NCBI RefSeq assembly: GCF_026210795.1 | Contig: NC_089453.1 | Coordinates: 2,482,501-2,546,500 of the forward strand | Source: Rhizophagus irregularis | Taxonomy: Eukaryota > Glomeromycota > Glomeromycetes > Glomerales > Glomeraceae | Direction of reading: 5' to 3' | Length of the DNA stretch: 64,000 nucleotides | Shown here: positions 34,760-45,621 of the stretch, one piece after another | Layout: every line of letters starts with the position of its first letter | Numbering within the stretch: the stretch's first letter is position 1 | Program-made: the position numbers and the translations under genes | The notes under the pieces: model-generated | Told to the model about the DNA's origin: nothing | What the model saw: only the letters and a program-made list of their open reading frames with translations | Database searches by the model: none

Positions 34760-37651
34760 GATCTTTAATTTATATGATTCTTAATCCTTGAATTTAAACA
34801 ATTTTTTTCAAGTTGCCTTTTTATTGGAATTCATTAGTGGTTTTAAAAGTCTTAATGGATTCTTTTACTAAAAGTATCAAAAAGCTATTAAAGCCATCAC
34901 ATGTTAATAAATTAAATGAAATATGTGAAGAATGTAATTTTATATGTACCACAATAAAATTTCAACGAAATTTTGAAAATTGGACTAGCGGTAATAATAA
35001 TATTGATAAATTCATTCAAGATACTCAGCTATCAGTTCATGTTAACTATGAAGTATATAAAAAGGCATTAGAATGGATACCTTATGATAGATTTAATAAT
35101 ATTGAAAAAAGCAGTTTTGATAATAAAGTATATAAAGCAAATTGGATTGATGGATATATTTGTGAATGGGATGATGAAAAACAAAATTGGAAAAGAAACA
35201 ATAATAATATGATTGTGACTCTAAAAAGAATAAATAATTTAAAAAAAATTACACTAAATTTTATGAATGAGGTATAATTAACTTATTACTTAATGAAAAT
35301 TTAAAATTCTTAATTTTACTAATAATACATTTTGTTTATTAGATTAAAACAGATTATGAATTTTATGGAATAACTCAAAATTCAAAAAAAAATAATTATA
35401 TGATGGTTTTAAATGATAAATGTAAAAAATGTAATTATGTATGTAATGCAATTCATTTTCAACAAAATTTTGGAAATTGGACTAGTGGTAATAAAAATTT
35501 ATTCAAGATACTCAGCTATCAGTTCATAAGAATAATGCAGAAGCAATATTAGAATGGATACCTTATGATAGATTTACTAACACTATAAAAAGCAGATCTC
35601 ATGAAATATATAGAGCAAATTGGATTGATGGATATATTTATAAATGGGATGATAAAAAGCAAAGTTGGAAAAGAAATAAAAATAATATGATTGTAATACT
35701 TAAAATATTAAATGATCCAAAAAATATTACATTAGAATTTATGAATGAGGTATAATTATTTATTGCTTAATGAAAATTTGGAATTATTAAGTTTACTAAT
35801 ATATTATATTTATTAGATTAAAACAGATCATGAATTTTATGGAATAACTCAAAATCCAGATGAAAATAATTACATAATGGTTTTAAATGATAAATGTAAA
35901 AAATGTAATGATGTATGTAATGCAATTCATTTTCAACAAAATTTTGAAAATTGGACTAGTGGTAATGATGATATTGATGAATTCATTCAAGATACTCAGC
36001 TATCAGCTCATAAAAATGCCGAAGCAACATTAGAATGGATACCTTATGATAGACTTAATAACACTTTAAAAAGCAGATCTGATGAAATAATCAAAGCAAT
36101 TTGGATTGATGGATATATTTATAAATGGGATGATAAAAACAAAACTGGAAAAGAAATAAAAATAATATGATTGTGTTACTTAAAATATTAAATAATCCAA
36201 AAAATATTACATTAAAATTCATGAATGAGGTATAATTAATTTTTATTTAATAAAAATTTGAAATTCTTGGTTTTATTAATATATATTATTATACATGTAG
36301 ATTAACGGATTTTATGGAATAACTCAAGATCAAATAACAAATAATTATATGATAGTTTTGAATGATAAATGTAAAGAATGTAATTATACGTGTAGTGCAA
36401 TTCATTTTAAACAAAATTTTATAGACTGGACTAGTGGTAATGATTATATTGATAAATTTATACAAGATATTCAGCTATCAGTTCATAAAAATGCTGAAGC
36501 AACATTAGAATGGATACCTTATGATAGATTTAATAACACTTTAAAAAGCAAGTCTAATGAAATAATTAGAGCAAATTGGATTGATGGATATATTTATAAA
36601 TGGGATGATAAAAAACAAAACTGGAAAAGAAATAAAAATAATATAATTGTGATACTTAAAATATTAAATAATCCAAGAAATATTACATTAAAATTTATGA
36701 ATGAGGTATAATCAATTTATTATTTAATTAAAATATGAAATTCTTGGTTTTATTAATATATATTATTATACATGTAGATTAACGGATTTTATGGAATAAC
36801 TCAAGATCCAAAAACAAATAATTATATGATAGTTTTGAATGATAAATGTAAAGAATGTAATTATACGTGTAATGCAATTCATTTTAAACAAAATTTTATA
36901 GACTGGACTAGTGGTAATGATTATATTGATAAATTTATTCAAGATACTCAGCTATCAGTTCATAAAAATGCTGAAGCAACATTAGAATGGATACCTTATG
37001 ATAGATTTAATAACACTATAAGCAGATCTGATGAAATTTATAGAGCAAAATGGATTGATGGATGTATTTATAAATGGGATGATGAAAAACAAAATTGGAA
37101 AAGAAATAAATATTATGTGATTGTGATACTTAAAATATTAAATGATCCAAAAAATATTACATTAAAATTTATGAATGAGGTATAATTAACTTATTATTTA
37201 ATTAAAATTTGAAATTCTTGGTTTTGCTAATATATATTATTATACTTGTAGACTAGCGGATTTTATGGAATAACTCAAAACCCAAAAACAAATAATTACT
37301 TGATGGTTTTGAATAATAAATGTAAAAAATGTAATTATATGTGTGGTGCAATTCATTTTCAACAAAATTTTGTAGACTGGACTAGTGGTAATGATTATAT
37401 TGATAAATTTATTCAAGATACTCAACTATCAGTTCATGTTAACTATGAAGTACATAAAAAAGCATTAGAATGGATACCTTATGATAGATTTAATAACATT
37501 ATAAAAAGCAAATTTAGTGAAACTTATAGAGCAAATTGGATTGATGGATATATTTATGGATGGGATGATAAAAATCAATGGACAAGAACTAATGAGAATA
37601 TAATTGTGATAATTAAAATATTAAATGATCCAAAAAATATTACATTAAAAT

Positions 37652-39035
37652 AAGGTTGCTTGCCGAAACTAGGAAGTTTCGGCATGCCGAAACTGCCGAA
37701 ACTGCCGAAACTGTTTCGGCGTTTTGGCGCAGTATATCATATGATATACATATAGTTTCGGCATTTCCGATGTAATATTGTCCAACCTGCAGTAGCCGAT
37801 CCGATTTTACCGATCTAATCGGCTGATAATCTCTTTTTTTTATAAAAAAATATTTTTTTTTAATACCTTTAGTCTTGTGAATTGACGAACAAGTACGGTA
37901 TCTTTTTTTCCGATTCTTGGATGGTAACGGTAAGTCTATTTTTTTTCTTTTATTATCTTATGTATTTTTCTTTTATTAACTTAATTTTATTTTTTTTATT
38001 TTAGGTTTCGGTTGCTTGGCATTACTGACCTACTGTAGATATTCAGGAGCGGCAATATTAGAAGGGAGGTTTTTTTAATATATTAATATAAGAACATTTA
38101 ATAACGTTCTTTTCTTTTCTCTTAGGAACGTTCTTTTCAGCGCATTTTCTGGACTTGGAGGTATAGTATTTCGAAGGGGAGGGGGGGTATTCTTAATATA
38201 AGAACGTTTAATAACGCTCTTTTCTTTTTCTTTTTGTAGGAATGGACTTTTTGACGTGTTTCCTGGACTTGAAGGAACAGCAATTCGAAGTGGGAGGAGG
38301 GTGTTCTTGATATAAGAACGTTTAATAATGTTCTTTTTCTTTCCTTTTTGTAGGTTCCAAATCGGAGCCTTGGAATTGGAGTGACTGGGAGTTTTTAGTT
38401 TAAACTCTTTTTACTTAGATTTTTGAACTGGAACCTTGGAACTGGGCGGGTACTATATGTGGTAGTGGGAGATAAGAGATGGTGAAGAAAGTGCTTCGGA
38501 ATGTTTTACTAGTATTCATTATTTTTTTATCGTAGATTCCGTCGTGCTGGACTGAAAACGGAGTTTCAGACTAAATAATATACTTTTCTAATTAATCTGT
38601 TTTAATATAAATAAAAAATTGCAATAAACTAATATATTAAATTATAATATAAACGAAATAATTTTTTTTTAATTTTTGTTTTTTTTTTGTCGTGTTAGTA
38701 GTAACTTAAAACAAATTAATAAAAACCTTTAGCTTAGTAACGAGCAAATAATTTAAATGGGGTGGGTATGTACGTGTGAGAATAAGTCTAAAGAAACAAC
38801 TGTTTCTTTCTTTTATTTTTTATAGAAAGTTAATACTATATATGCCGAAACAATGCCGAAACTCTAATAAAGTATTAGTATCAGTTATGCCGAAACTATG
38901 CCAAAATGCCAAAACAGTTTCGGCAGTTTCGGCAGTTTCGACAGTTTCAGCGTTTCGGCGTTTCGGCAGTTTCGACACTATGTAAGGAGTTTCGACTTTC
39001 GGCATTGGGCCAAATGAGTTTCGGCAGGCAACCTT
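37652..39035. mobile_element. MULE-like TIR element inserted in an exon of array D
   Basis: Ends are AAGGTTGC(T/C)TGCCGAAACT as inverted repeats, and the 10-bp flanks ACATTAAAAT (37642-37651 and 39036-39045) are direct repeats. A 9-11 bp target duplication fits Mutator-like elements. Both ends carry clusters of GCCGAAACT repeats. The interior has three or four exon/intron-like tandem units (see 38005-38353) and no transposase frame, so it is non-autonomous. Confidence 0.8.
38005..38353 (+). repeat. 114-bp exon/intron-like tandem repeat inside the MULE-like element
   Basis: Polypyrimidine-AG acceptors end at 38004, 38125, 38239 and 38353 (spacing 121, 114, 114). Each of 38125 and 38239 is followed by TTC..TTTTCTGGACTTG-like sequence, AATTCGAAG or ATTTCGAAG, a G-run, and TATAAGAACGTTTAATAA.G before the next acceptor. 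Confidence 0.65.
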
Positions 39036-40502
39036 ACATTAAAATTTATGAATAAGGTATAATTAATTTATTATTTAATTAAATTGAAATTCTTATTTTA
39101 CTAATACTATATATATTATATTTATTAGATTAAAACAGATCATGAATTTTATGGAATAACTCAAAATCCAGAAACAAATAATTATATGATGGTTTTGAAT
39201 GATAAATGTGACAAATGTAATTATACATGTAATGCAATACATTTCCAATATAATTTTGAAAATTGGACTAGTTGTAATAATGATATTGATATATTTATTC
39301 AAGATACTCAACTATCAGTTCATGTTGACTATCAAGTATATAGAAAGGCATTAGAATGGATACCTTATGATAGATTATATAATATTAAGTATATTGCAAA
39401 AGGAGGATTTGGCAAAATATATAAAGCAAATTGGATTGATGGATATATAGATAAATGGGATGAAAATAGTCAAAATTGGAAAAGAAATAATAAAAATATG
39501 GTTGTAGCTCTAAAAAGTTTAAATAATTCAAAAGATGTTACACTAAAATTTATGAATGAGGTATATTGATTTTATTAATTTATTTAAATAGTTAAATTTG
39601 AAATTGTTAATTTTACTAATATATTTTGTAACTTTACTTTTATATAGATTATGTTACATAATAAAGGAAAAATAGACAATAATTTTATTATTGGATTTTA
39701 TGGAATAACTCAGGATCCAAAAACAAAAGATTATATGATGATTTTAGATTATGCAGAAGATGGAAGTTTACGAGATTATTTGGATAAAAATTATGGTATA
39801 TTGAATTGTGTCTAAAAAATTGGTTATTTACAAGATGCTATAGTTGGACTTAGATACATCCATGAAAAGGAATTACTTCATCGTGATTTGCATATTGGTA
39901 ATATATTAAAGCATAAATATAGTACAGTTATAACTGATATGGGATTATGCAAACCTGCAAATTATGATGCATCAGAGAATTCAATTTATGGTAATTTACC
40001 TTATATAGCTCCTGAAATCTTAAGAGGAAAAAATTATACTAAGGCTGCTGATATTTATAGTTTTGGTATAATTATGTATGAAGTAATTTCTGGATTACGC
40101 CCATATCATAACATTAGCCATGAAAATTTAGCAATAAAAATCTGTAAAGGACTTAGACCAAGGTTTAATATTAAAGTACCTCAATTAATTGTACAATTAA
40201 TTAAAGGATGCTTAGATTCAGATCCATTAAAACGGCCAAAAGCAGAAGAAATTGAAATTATTCTATACACATGGCTATGTAAACCAAGTGATAAACAAAC
40301 AGTAGTATTACGAACACAAATTGAAGAAGCAGATAATATTAACAACAATTCACCAAATATCACCATACCTTCAACTAGTTTAGGATTTTCATATGAAACT
40401 AGATCACTCAATTTTAATAATCTTCCCGAACCAAAAAATTCTGATGATTATTATGAACAAAATGATAATATAATAAGCAAGGAATTTTCAGGTATTAATT
40501 AA

Positions 40503-41340
40503 TAATTAATATAAATCATTTGTTAAAGATATTAATAAATTTTTTACTTATTAAATAGATTCTTTAGAATATTGTCGAATTGATATTCCTTGTGATTATT
40601 ATGAGAAAATTGATAATATAATAAGCAAGGAATTTTCAGGTATTAATTAATAATAAATATAAATCATTTAAAGTTACTAATAAATTTTTTATTTATTAAA
40701 TAGATACTTTAGAATATTGTCGAATTGATATATCTTAATTGAATATTAATTAAGGTTAAATTTGTCCAATTTGTTGAAGAATTATTAATATTATATTTTG
40801 ATCCTATCTAAGCTAATATATTATTTTATTTATTGATTTTTTTTTTTAGATTTAAATATAGAATTTAAAAGTGCAGAAATGCGCTTATATAAAGATTATA
40901 ATTCGAAAGTAATTAACGACCTTAAGTTAGCATTACTAATATTAACAATTTTACAGTATTTGCAGTATAACATTTTTGATAAAACAATTTTTCAAAATCT
41001 TTTTTTCTTTACATCATTACAGTTTAAATTCTGTTTAGCGTTAACTTTTCTTAAGCGTATTTTGAATTTTTTTTTTTTGCTTTTCCGAATTATTGGAATT
41101 GCATTTTTTTTATATAATTAGATTATTGAGAATCACGCTAAACATGATTTTAAATTTTAATGGCCATATTATACTTGTTTATTTTATATTTTTGATATAA
41201 TAAAATTCTTTGTATATTACTTTATCCCAAAAAACATAGGATAAGATTTAAAAATCGTTGTATAAATAAATTTAACTTAAAAAAAAAGTAACAATTCAAT
41301 AATTTTGTCTAATTTAAAAATTATTTTATCATGTAAACAA
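40503..41340 (+). repeat. Conserved 3' flank of array D, with a small duplication of the coding end
   Basis: 40593-40650 duplicates the last about 58 bp of the catalytic exon (GATAATATAATAAGCAAGG, TTTTCAGGTATTAATTAA). An acceptor ending at 40849 precedes the tail-exon block (FKSAEMRLYKDYNSKV). Otherwise homologous to 14885-15620. Confidence 0.6.
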
Positions 41341-41593
41341 ATAAAAAAGGTGAGATAGAATTTAATTTGATATCAGGCAATAAGTATAAACCATAATAAA
41401 TTTAGTTACAACTTTTTACTTTCGAGCGTTGCTGAAGAAAAAGGATTGGTAGACGAAAAAAAAGCTATTATTGTCCTAGTAAATTACTTTTAGAGGTTAT
41501 TGGACTTGAAAATAAAGCTCCACATGAGCTGAGTTGAGCCGATTAGAATGGCCAAGCTCAGCACGTTTAAAACCAACTTTAAGCTAATCCAAG

Positions 41594-42069
41594 TAGAGGT
41601 TGGATCCGGTCATAAAAGTCTTAGCCGGTTAATAACCGGTTAACCAAACCTTTAACCGGTTAATTAACCGGTTAAAACTCAATCCTAGTCAGAATTAAAA
41701 TTCGGTCAGGATTAGCATCAAATATATTTTTAATCCCGGCTAAAATTAGGCCAGACCAAAACTCTAACTATCGAAACGAAACTCTAGCTGAAAGACGAAA
41801 TTCAGGCCAAAATTGTCTTGCCGGCACTATGAATTTCGGCCCGCATTATGAATTTTATATAACACAAAAAATTCCACCACCTGGTCTACCTGGTGGCTAA
41901 ACTTTTATCCGAAGTCCCGTGATTTATAATTCTGGCCGGCACTGTAAATTTGGCCAGAATTACGCATTTTGACCGGTTAATTTAACCTGTTAAAAATTGA
42001 TTTTTAACTGGTTAACAAATGTTTTAACCGGTTAATTAACCGGTTAAGCTCAACCGGTTCCAACCTCTA
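41594..42069. mobile_element. hAT-like MITE rich in AACCGGTTAA palindromes
   Basis: Ends are TAGAGGTTGGA...TCCAACCTCTA with 8-bp direct repeats AATCCAAG (41586-41593 and 42070-42077). The B-flank paralogue near 15920 lacks the insert. Terminal TA plus an 8-bp duplication fits hAT elements. It contains clusters of AACCGGTTAATTAACCGGTT at both sub-terminal ends, possible transposase-binding sites. Non-coding. Confidence 0.8.
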
Positions 42070-44026
42070 AATCCAAGCAAAGCCTTAAGGTAGCTTGGAC
42101 TGAGCCAAGACATACGATTTTATCGAAAAAAAAATTGAATACAAACTTTCTACAACAAAATTAACATTTGCAAAACTTTAGGATTGTTCAATGTAAAACT
42201 TAAAAACACATTTCTCATCTGCAATTCTACATAATAATTTTATTTTGTATTATTATAAAGTAAATATGTCACAAATTTATATATATAGTATAATTATAAC
42301 TACGAATATTTATAAAAGCATTTTTAGGATTTAATAAAAATTTTTTATGAAAATTGTATATTTTTTAATTAATTCATATTTTACACAAAAAAAAAGTTGT
42401 TATTGTATAAAGAGAGATCCCATAACAGATATTATCAATATTACTAAAAAACGATTTATTTTATTTTGGTTAAACCAAGTATTTATCAAAAATAAAAGCA
42501 AATAAATATTATCATTGTTCCTATTTAAAACGCAACAGAAAACAAATCTGGCGACATGTTTTTTTAAGTAAAAAATATATATACTGATTCTAACTTAAAA
42601 GCATATTTATTCAAAAAAATATTTTATTTTGATTATATCACCGATCTAAACCTAAATTGTGAAAGAACAAAAAAAGAAAAAAAAAATTAATAATTTATTA
42701 ATATAAAAAATTACGTTTACTGTAGGACTGCAGCGTCAATCAGATCTGTAAATTTTCTTCCTTTCCCTTTTCTTTAGTTGTTTTTATCTATTTATAATAA
42801 CGAATTATCAATGCAAATTGTTAATATTATTAGTAAAATTAACCATGTAGTAGGCAAGTTAATGTAAATAAAGTTTAGTTTGATGAAATCTATTGTATGG
42901 ACTATGGATTCTAGAAATAAAAAATAATTGCAATAATATGCCTATACATAAAAAAAAAAAAATATATATAAAAATAAATAAAACATTACATAAAAACACA
43001 TTAGAATATATTATTGTAAAGAGAAAAAACCAGGACGAAAGATATTAAAATTCAGTTTAGAAAAATTGAAAAGAATCTCGGTTTTAAAAAACTAAAAAAA
43101 AAATAATATTAAAAAAAATCTGGTCTAAAAAAAGAGACCGAAAAAAAAATCATTAAAAAAAAAAAGATCAGACCGAAAAAAGATGTTATTTTTTTAAGAA
43201 AAAGATCCGGTCTAAAAAAAGAGATCGAAAAACAAATATTATTATCATATCCGGTCTAAAAAAAGACCAAAAAAATATTATTAAATAAAAAATGATCCAG
43301 TATAAAAAGAGCCCGAAAAGTCTAATAAAAGACTAAAGAGACTAAAAAATCAACGTTTGAATAGCTACGGTAATCAATCTGCTGCCGCCGATCGCATCAT
43401 TCTGAGAGGGTGGGAATGGCCAAAAATGAAACATGATTAGTAAAAAAAATTGCTTTTCGTTAATTAGCAAAAAAAATATTCGATTAAAATTTCATTAACC
43501 GAAACTGTATTAGCGATGAAAATCTCTCGGAATGTACACATGACCAATATGATCCGGCAGCAAATCTAACCATAATAATTATGGAATAGATCAGCACGGA
43601 CGAATCATGTATCGTAGGAGAAGACCTCAAAAGTTCTATGCAAAAAGTGCAGGTATTACCTCCGTTTTCAATTTAGCTGTTAGTACGATCCTCTAATCAT
43701 GTACTAACCAAATTTATCACCTGGCTACTAATTGGTATTTAGGATTTTTTCCGCCAGTTATAAACTGGCGGACCAATTAGTATATCCAGGATGATAAAAA
43801 AGTTTTTTACTGATCATAAATAGGTCATCATCCTTCGGATGATAAGTTGATAACCCGTTTATATACTACTAGCTTAGTAAATAACTAATACGTAACCTAA
43901 TCTGATATTCCCGATTTCCTCCATTTTTTTTTTCAATCGCTTCTAATAAAATTTTCTTGTTAAGTCTAATTTCCCACAAAATTCTAAACAAACTATACAC
44001 TTGTAAGGTTACAAGTCAGTTTTCAA
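42070..44026. repeat. Segmental duplication flank downstream of array D, no gene
   Basis: Matches 15930-17010 in pieces (for example GCTGCCGATCGCATC, CAGGTATTACCTCCGTTTT). A hairpin insertion (43715-43796) interrupts it. Homology stops after TTTTCAA near 44026, where a truncated gene begins. Confidence 0.6.
43715..43796. repeat. Nested hairpin insertion
   Basis: TATCA.CCTGG and TACTAATTGG pair with inverted copies, enclosing a second perfect hairpin CCGCCAGTT/AACTGGCGG. The B-flank copy near 16850 lacks about 190 bp here, so this is an insertion. It could be a small foldback MITE. Confidence 0.55.
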
Positions 44027-44072
44027 TAGTAGTATAAAACATTCTGATACATGGTGTCCATACTGTGCAGGT

Positions 44073-44585
44073 ATGGCCAAACATACTCTTGATGATGCTA
44101 AACAAATTGCTCTCACTCGGGGTGGTAAGTGTCTTTCAACAGAATACAAAAATAATAAATCTCCTTTATTATGGATCTGTAAAAATCAGCATAAATGGTA
44201 TGCAAAATTTGATAATATTGTGAATAAATGCTCATGGTGTCCGTATTGTAGTAAGTATAAACGTGAAAATCTATGTCGTCAAATCTTAACAAAATATTTG
44301 GGCCCTCCATCAGAAAATCGTAAGCCTGATTTCTTAAAAACACCAGAGCATTCAATGGGGCTACAACTTGACATTCCTTATTATCACTATGGTTTTGCAA
44401 TCGAAGTACAAGGAGAACAGCATGATAAATATATAGAATTCTTTCATAGAGGAGACCCGAATAATTTCATCAGACAGCAAGAATTATGCAAAGAAAATTG
44501 CATCGAACTAAAATATGTTTGGTATTACGAAGATCTGCATATAGTTATTCCAGAGTATCTTCGAGAATTGGGTCTTATACAGTAG
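44073..44585 (+). CDS. Zinc-ribbon plus nuclease-like protein, 5' truncated
   Basis: 170 residues from the ATG, but the frame is open upstream to about 44007, and the earlier codons read HSDTWCPYCAG, a C-terminal zinc-ribbon half. The first identifiable repeat (KGG-like TRGGKCLSTEY, LLWICKNQHKWYA, CSWCPYC) is a treble-clef/zinc-ribbon repeat of the kind common in giant viruses and Rhizophagus. The second half (LQLDIPYY...AIEVQGEQHDKYI..FH...Q..D-like KENCIELKYVWY) resembles Vsr/PD-(D/E)XK-type endonuclease folds. The N-terminus is cut off at the segmental-duplication boundary. It lies just upstream of an A32-like ATPase. The nuclease assignment is by motif impression only. Confidence 0.6.
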   Translation: MAKHTLDDAKQIALTRGGKCLSTEYKNNKSPLLWICKNQHKWYAKFDNIVNKCSWCPYCSKYKRENLCRQILTKYLGPPSENRKPDFLKTPEHSMGLQLDIPYYHYGFAIEVQGEQHDKYIEFFHRGDPNNFIRQQELCKENCIELKYVWYYEDLHIVIPEYLRELGLIQ

Positions 44586-44606
44586 AATAAATATGAAACT
44601 TTAAAT

Positions 44607-45413
44607 GTGTGTATTTCATTAAAATCCTTATTTTTTCGATATAGTAATTTCATGCTAAGCCCAATCAAAATGAGAAAAATGGAGTATTATATATACAATC
44701 TTAACGAGACCAAAAATTTAAAGAATATGAATCACCCTGCCAGTCCTGCGTTTCCCTTTCGTTTGTTAATTTGCGGTGGATCAGACAGTGGAAAAACCAA
44801 TATGATTCTTAATCTTCTTCTTGGAAATAAATTTCAACGTTTGTTCAAGGAAAAGAAAGGGGAGCGGTATGTCAAAAATGACGATCTAGTCTTAATCGGA
44901 AAGCATATCCATGAGCCCAAATAGGTATTAGTGAAAAACTGTCACGAAATTTTTTCGAAGGGCCCAAAAACATATCGGGAGAACGTGACATTTCGTGCAT
45001 TAAAAGCAGGTGCAATTCCAGATATAACTAAGTTCTCACCAGATAGAAACACTGTTGTAGTCTTTGAGGACCTTTGCGCTGAATCAAAGAAAATTCAGGA
45101 CCGGATTGTTCCATATTTTATCAGTGACCGACATCAAGGTGTATCAAGTATATACGTGAGCCAGAAGTATACACAAACTCCTAAAATTATTCGTGAGAAT
45201 ATCACGCATTTAGCCCTTTTTCGAGGGGCGGGAAGTCGGGATGATATAGCCAGAATCGTACGTCAGTATACGGATAACTCTAAAAAAGCTTCCAAGATTA
45301 TTGACAAACATTTGCGAGATCGGAATTTTGTGGTCTTCGATTTTACTAAAGCAACTGATGATCCTCTCACAACTAGATTAGGTTGGGATATACCCCTGAA
45401 ATTGGACAAATAA
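44607..45413 (+). pseudogene. A32-like (giant-virus-type) packaging ATPase with an in-frame stop
   Basis: One frame of 269 codons interrupted by a single TAG at 44922-44924. The first part has YNLNET...[13 protein letters not shown] and a Walker A loop GGSDSGKTN. The second part has a Walker B-like VVVFEDL and an arginine-rich C-terminus. This is the FtsK/HerA-type ATPase family of nucleocytoplasmic large DNA viruses (poxvirus A32), known as multi-copy host-resident genes in Rhizophagus. Likely starts are the ATGs at 44679 or 44727. It is either a relic of an old viral or virus-like insertion, inactivated by one nonsense codon, or two fragments. The neighbouring zinc-ribbon nuclease-like gene fits a virus-derived pair. 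Confidence 0.7.
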
Positions 45414-45621
45414 GGTTTGATTCTGTCTTTTTGTATATATGCATTTTATAAATATAATGTGCGTATTATATATATATATAGTAAGGTCAATTCATGAAAA
45501 TTAAAACCGGATTGCGAGCAAACAACTTTATTAATATTGAAAAAGAAAGAAACAGCTGATATAGAATATAATTAGTTGATTAAATATATGTTCTATTAAC
45601 AAGTAATATCTTATTTGATAG

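Larger units (their letters stand above)
34855..40502 (+). pseudogene. Kinase array D: seven N-lobe units plus C-lobe, broken in four places
   Basis: Exons by homology: 34855-35271, 35343-35749, 35817-36229, 36301-36705, 36778-37179, 37252-37651 continuing at 39036-39056, 39129-39560 and 39648-40502. Unit 2 lost 10 nt after WTSGN (407 bp, out of frame). Unit 3 lost one A in an A-run after WDDK (413 bp). Unit 6 is split by a 1.4 kb transposon. The catalytic exon has an in-frame TAA at 39813-39815 just before IGYLQDA. Unit 7 is intact, with AKGGFGKIYKA and VALK, and the C-lobe still shows HRDLHIGN, DMG and APE. Skipping of units 2, 3 and 6 would restore frame because introns are phase 0, but the TAA would remain. 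Probably non-functional as a kinase. Confidence 0.82.
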
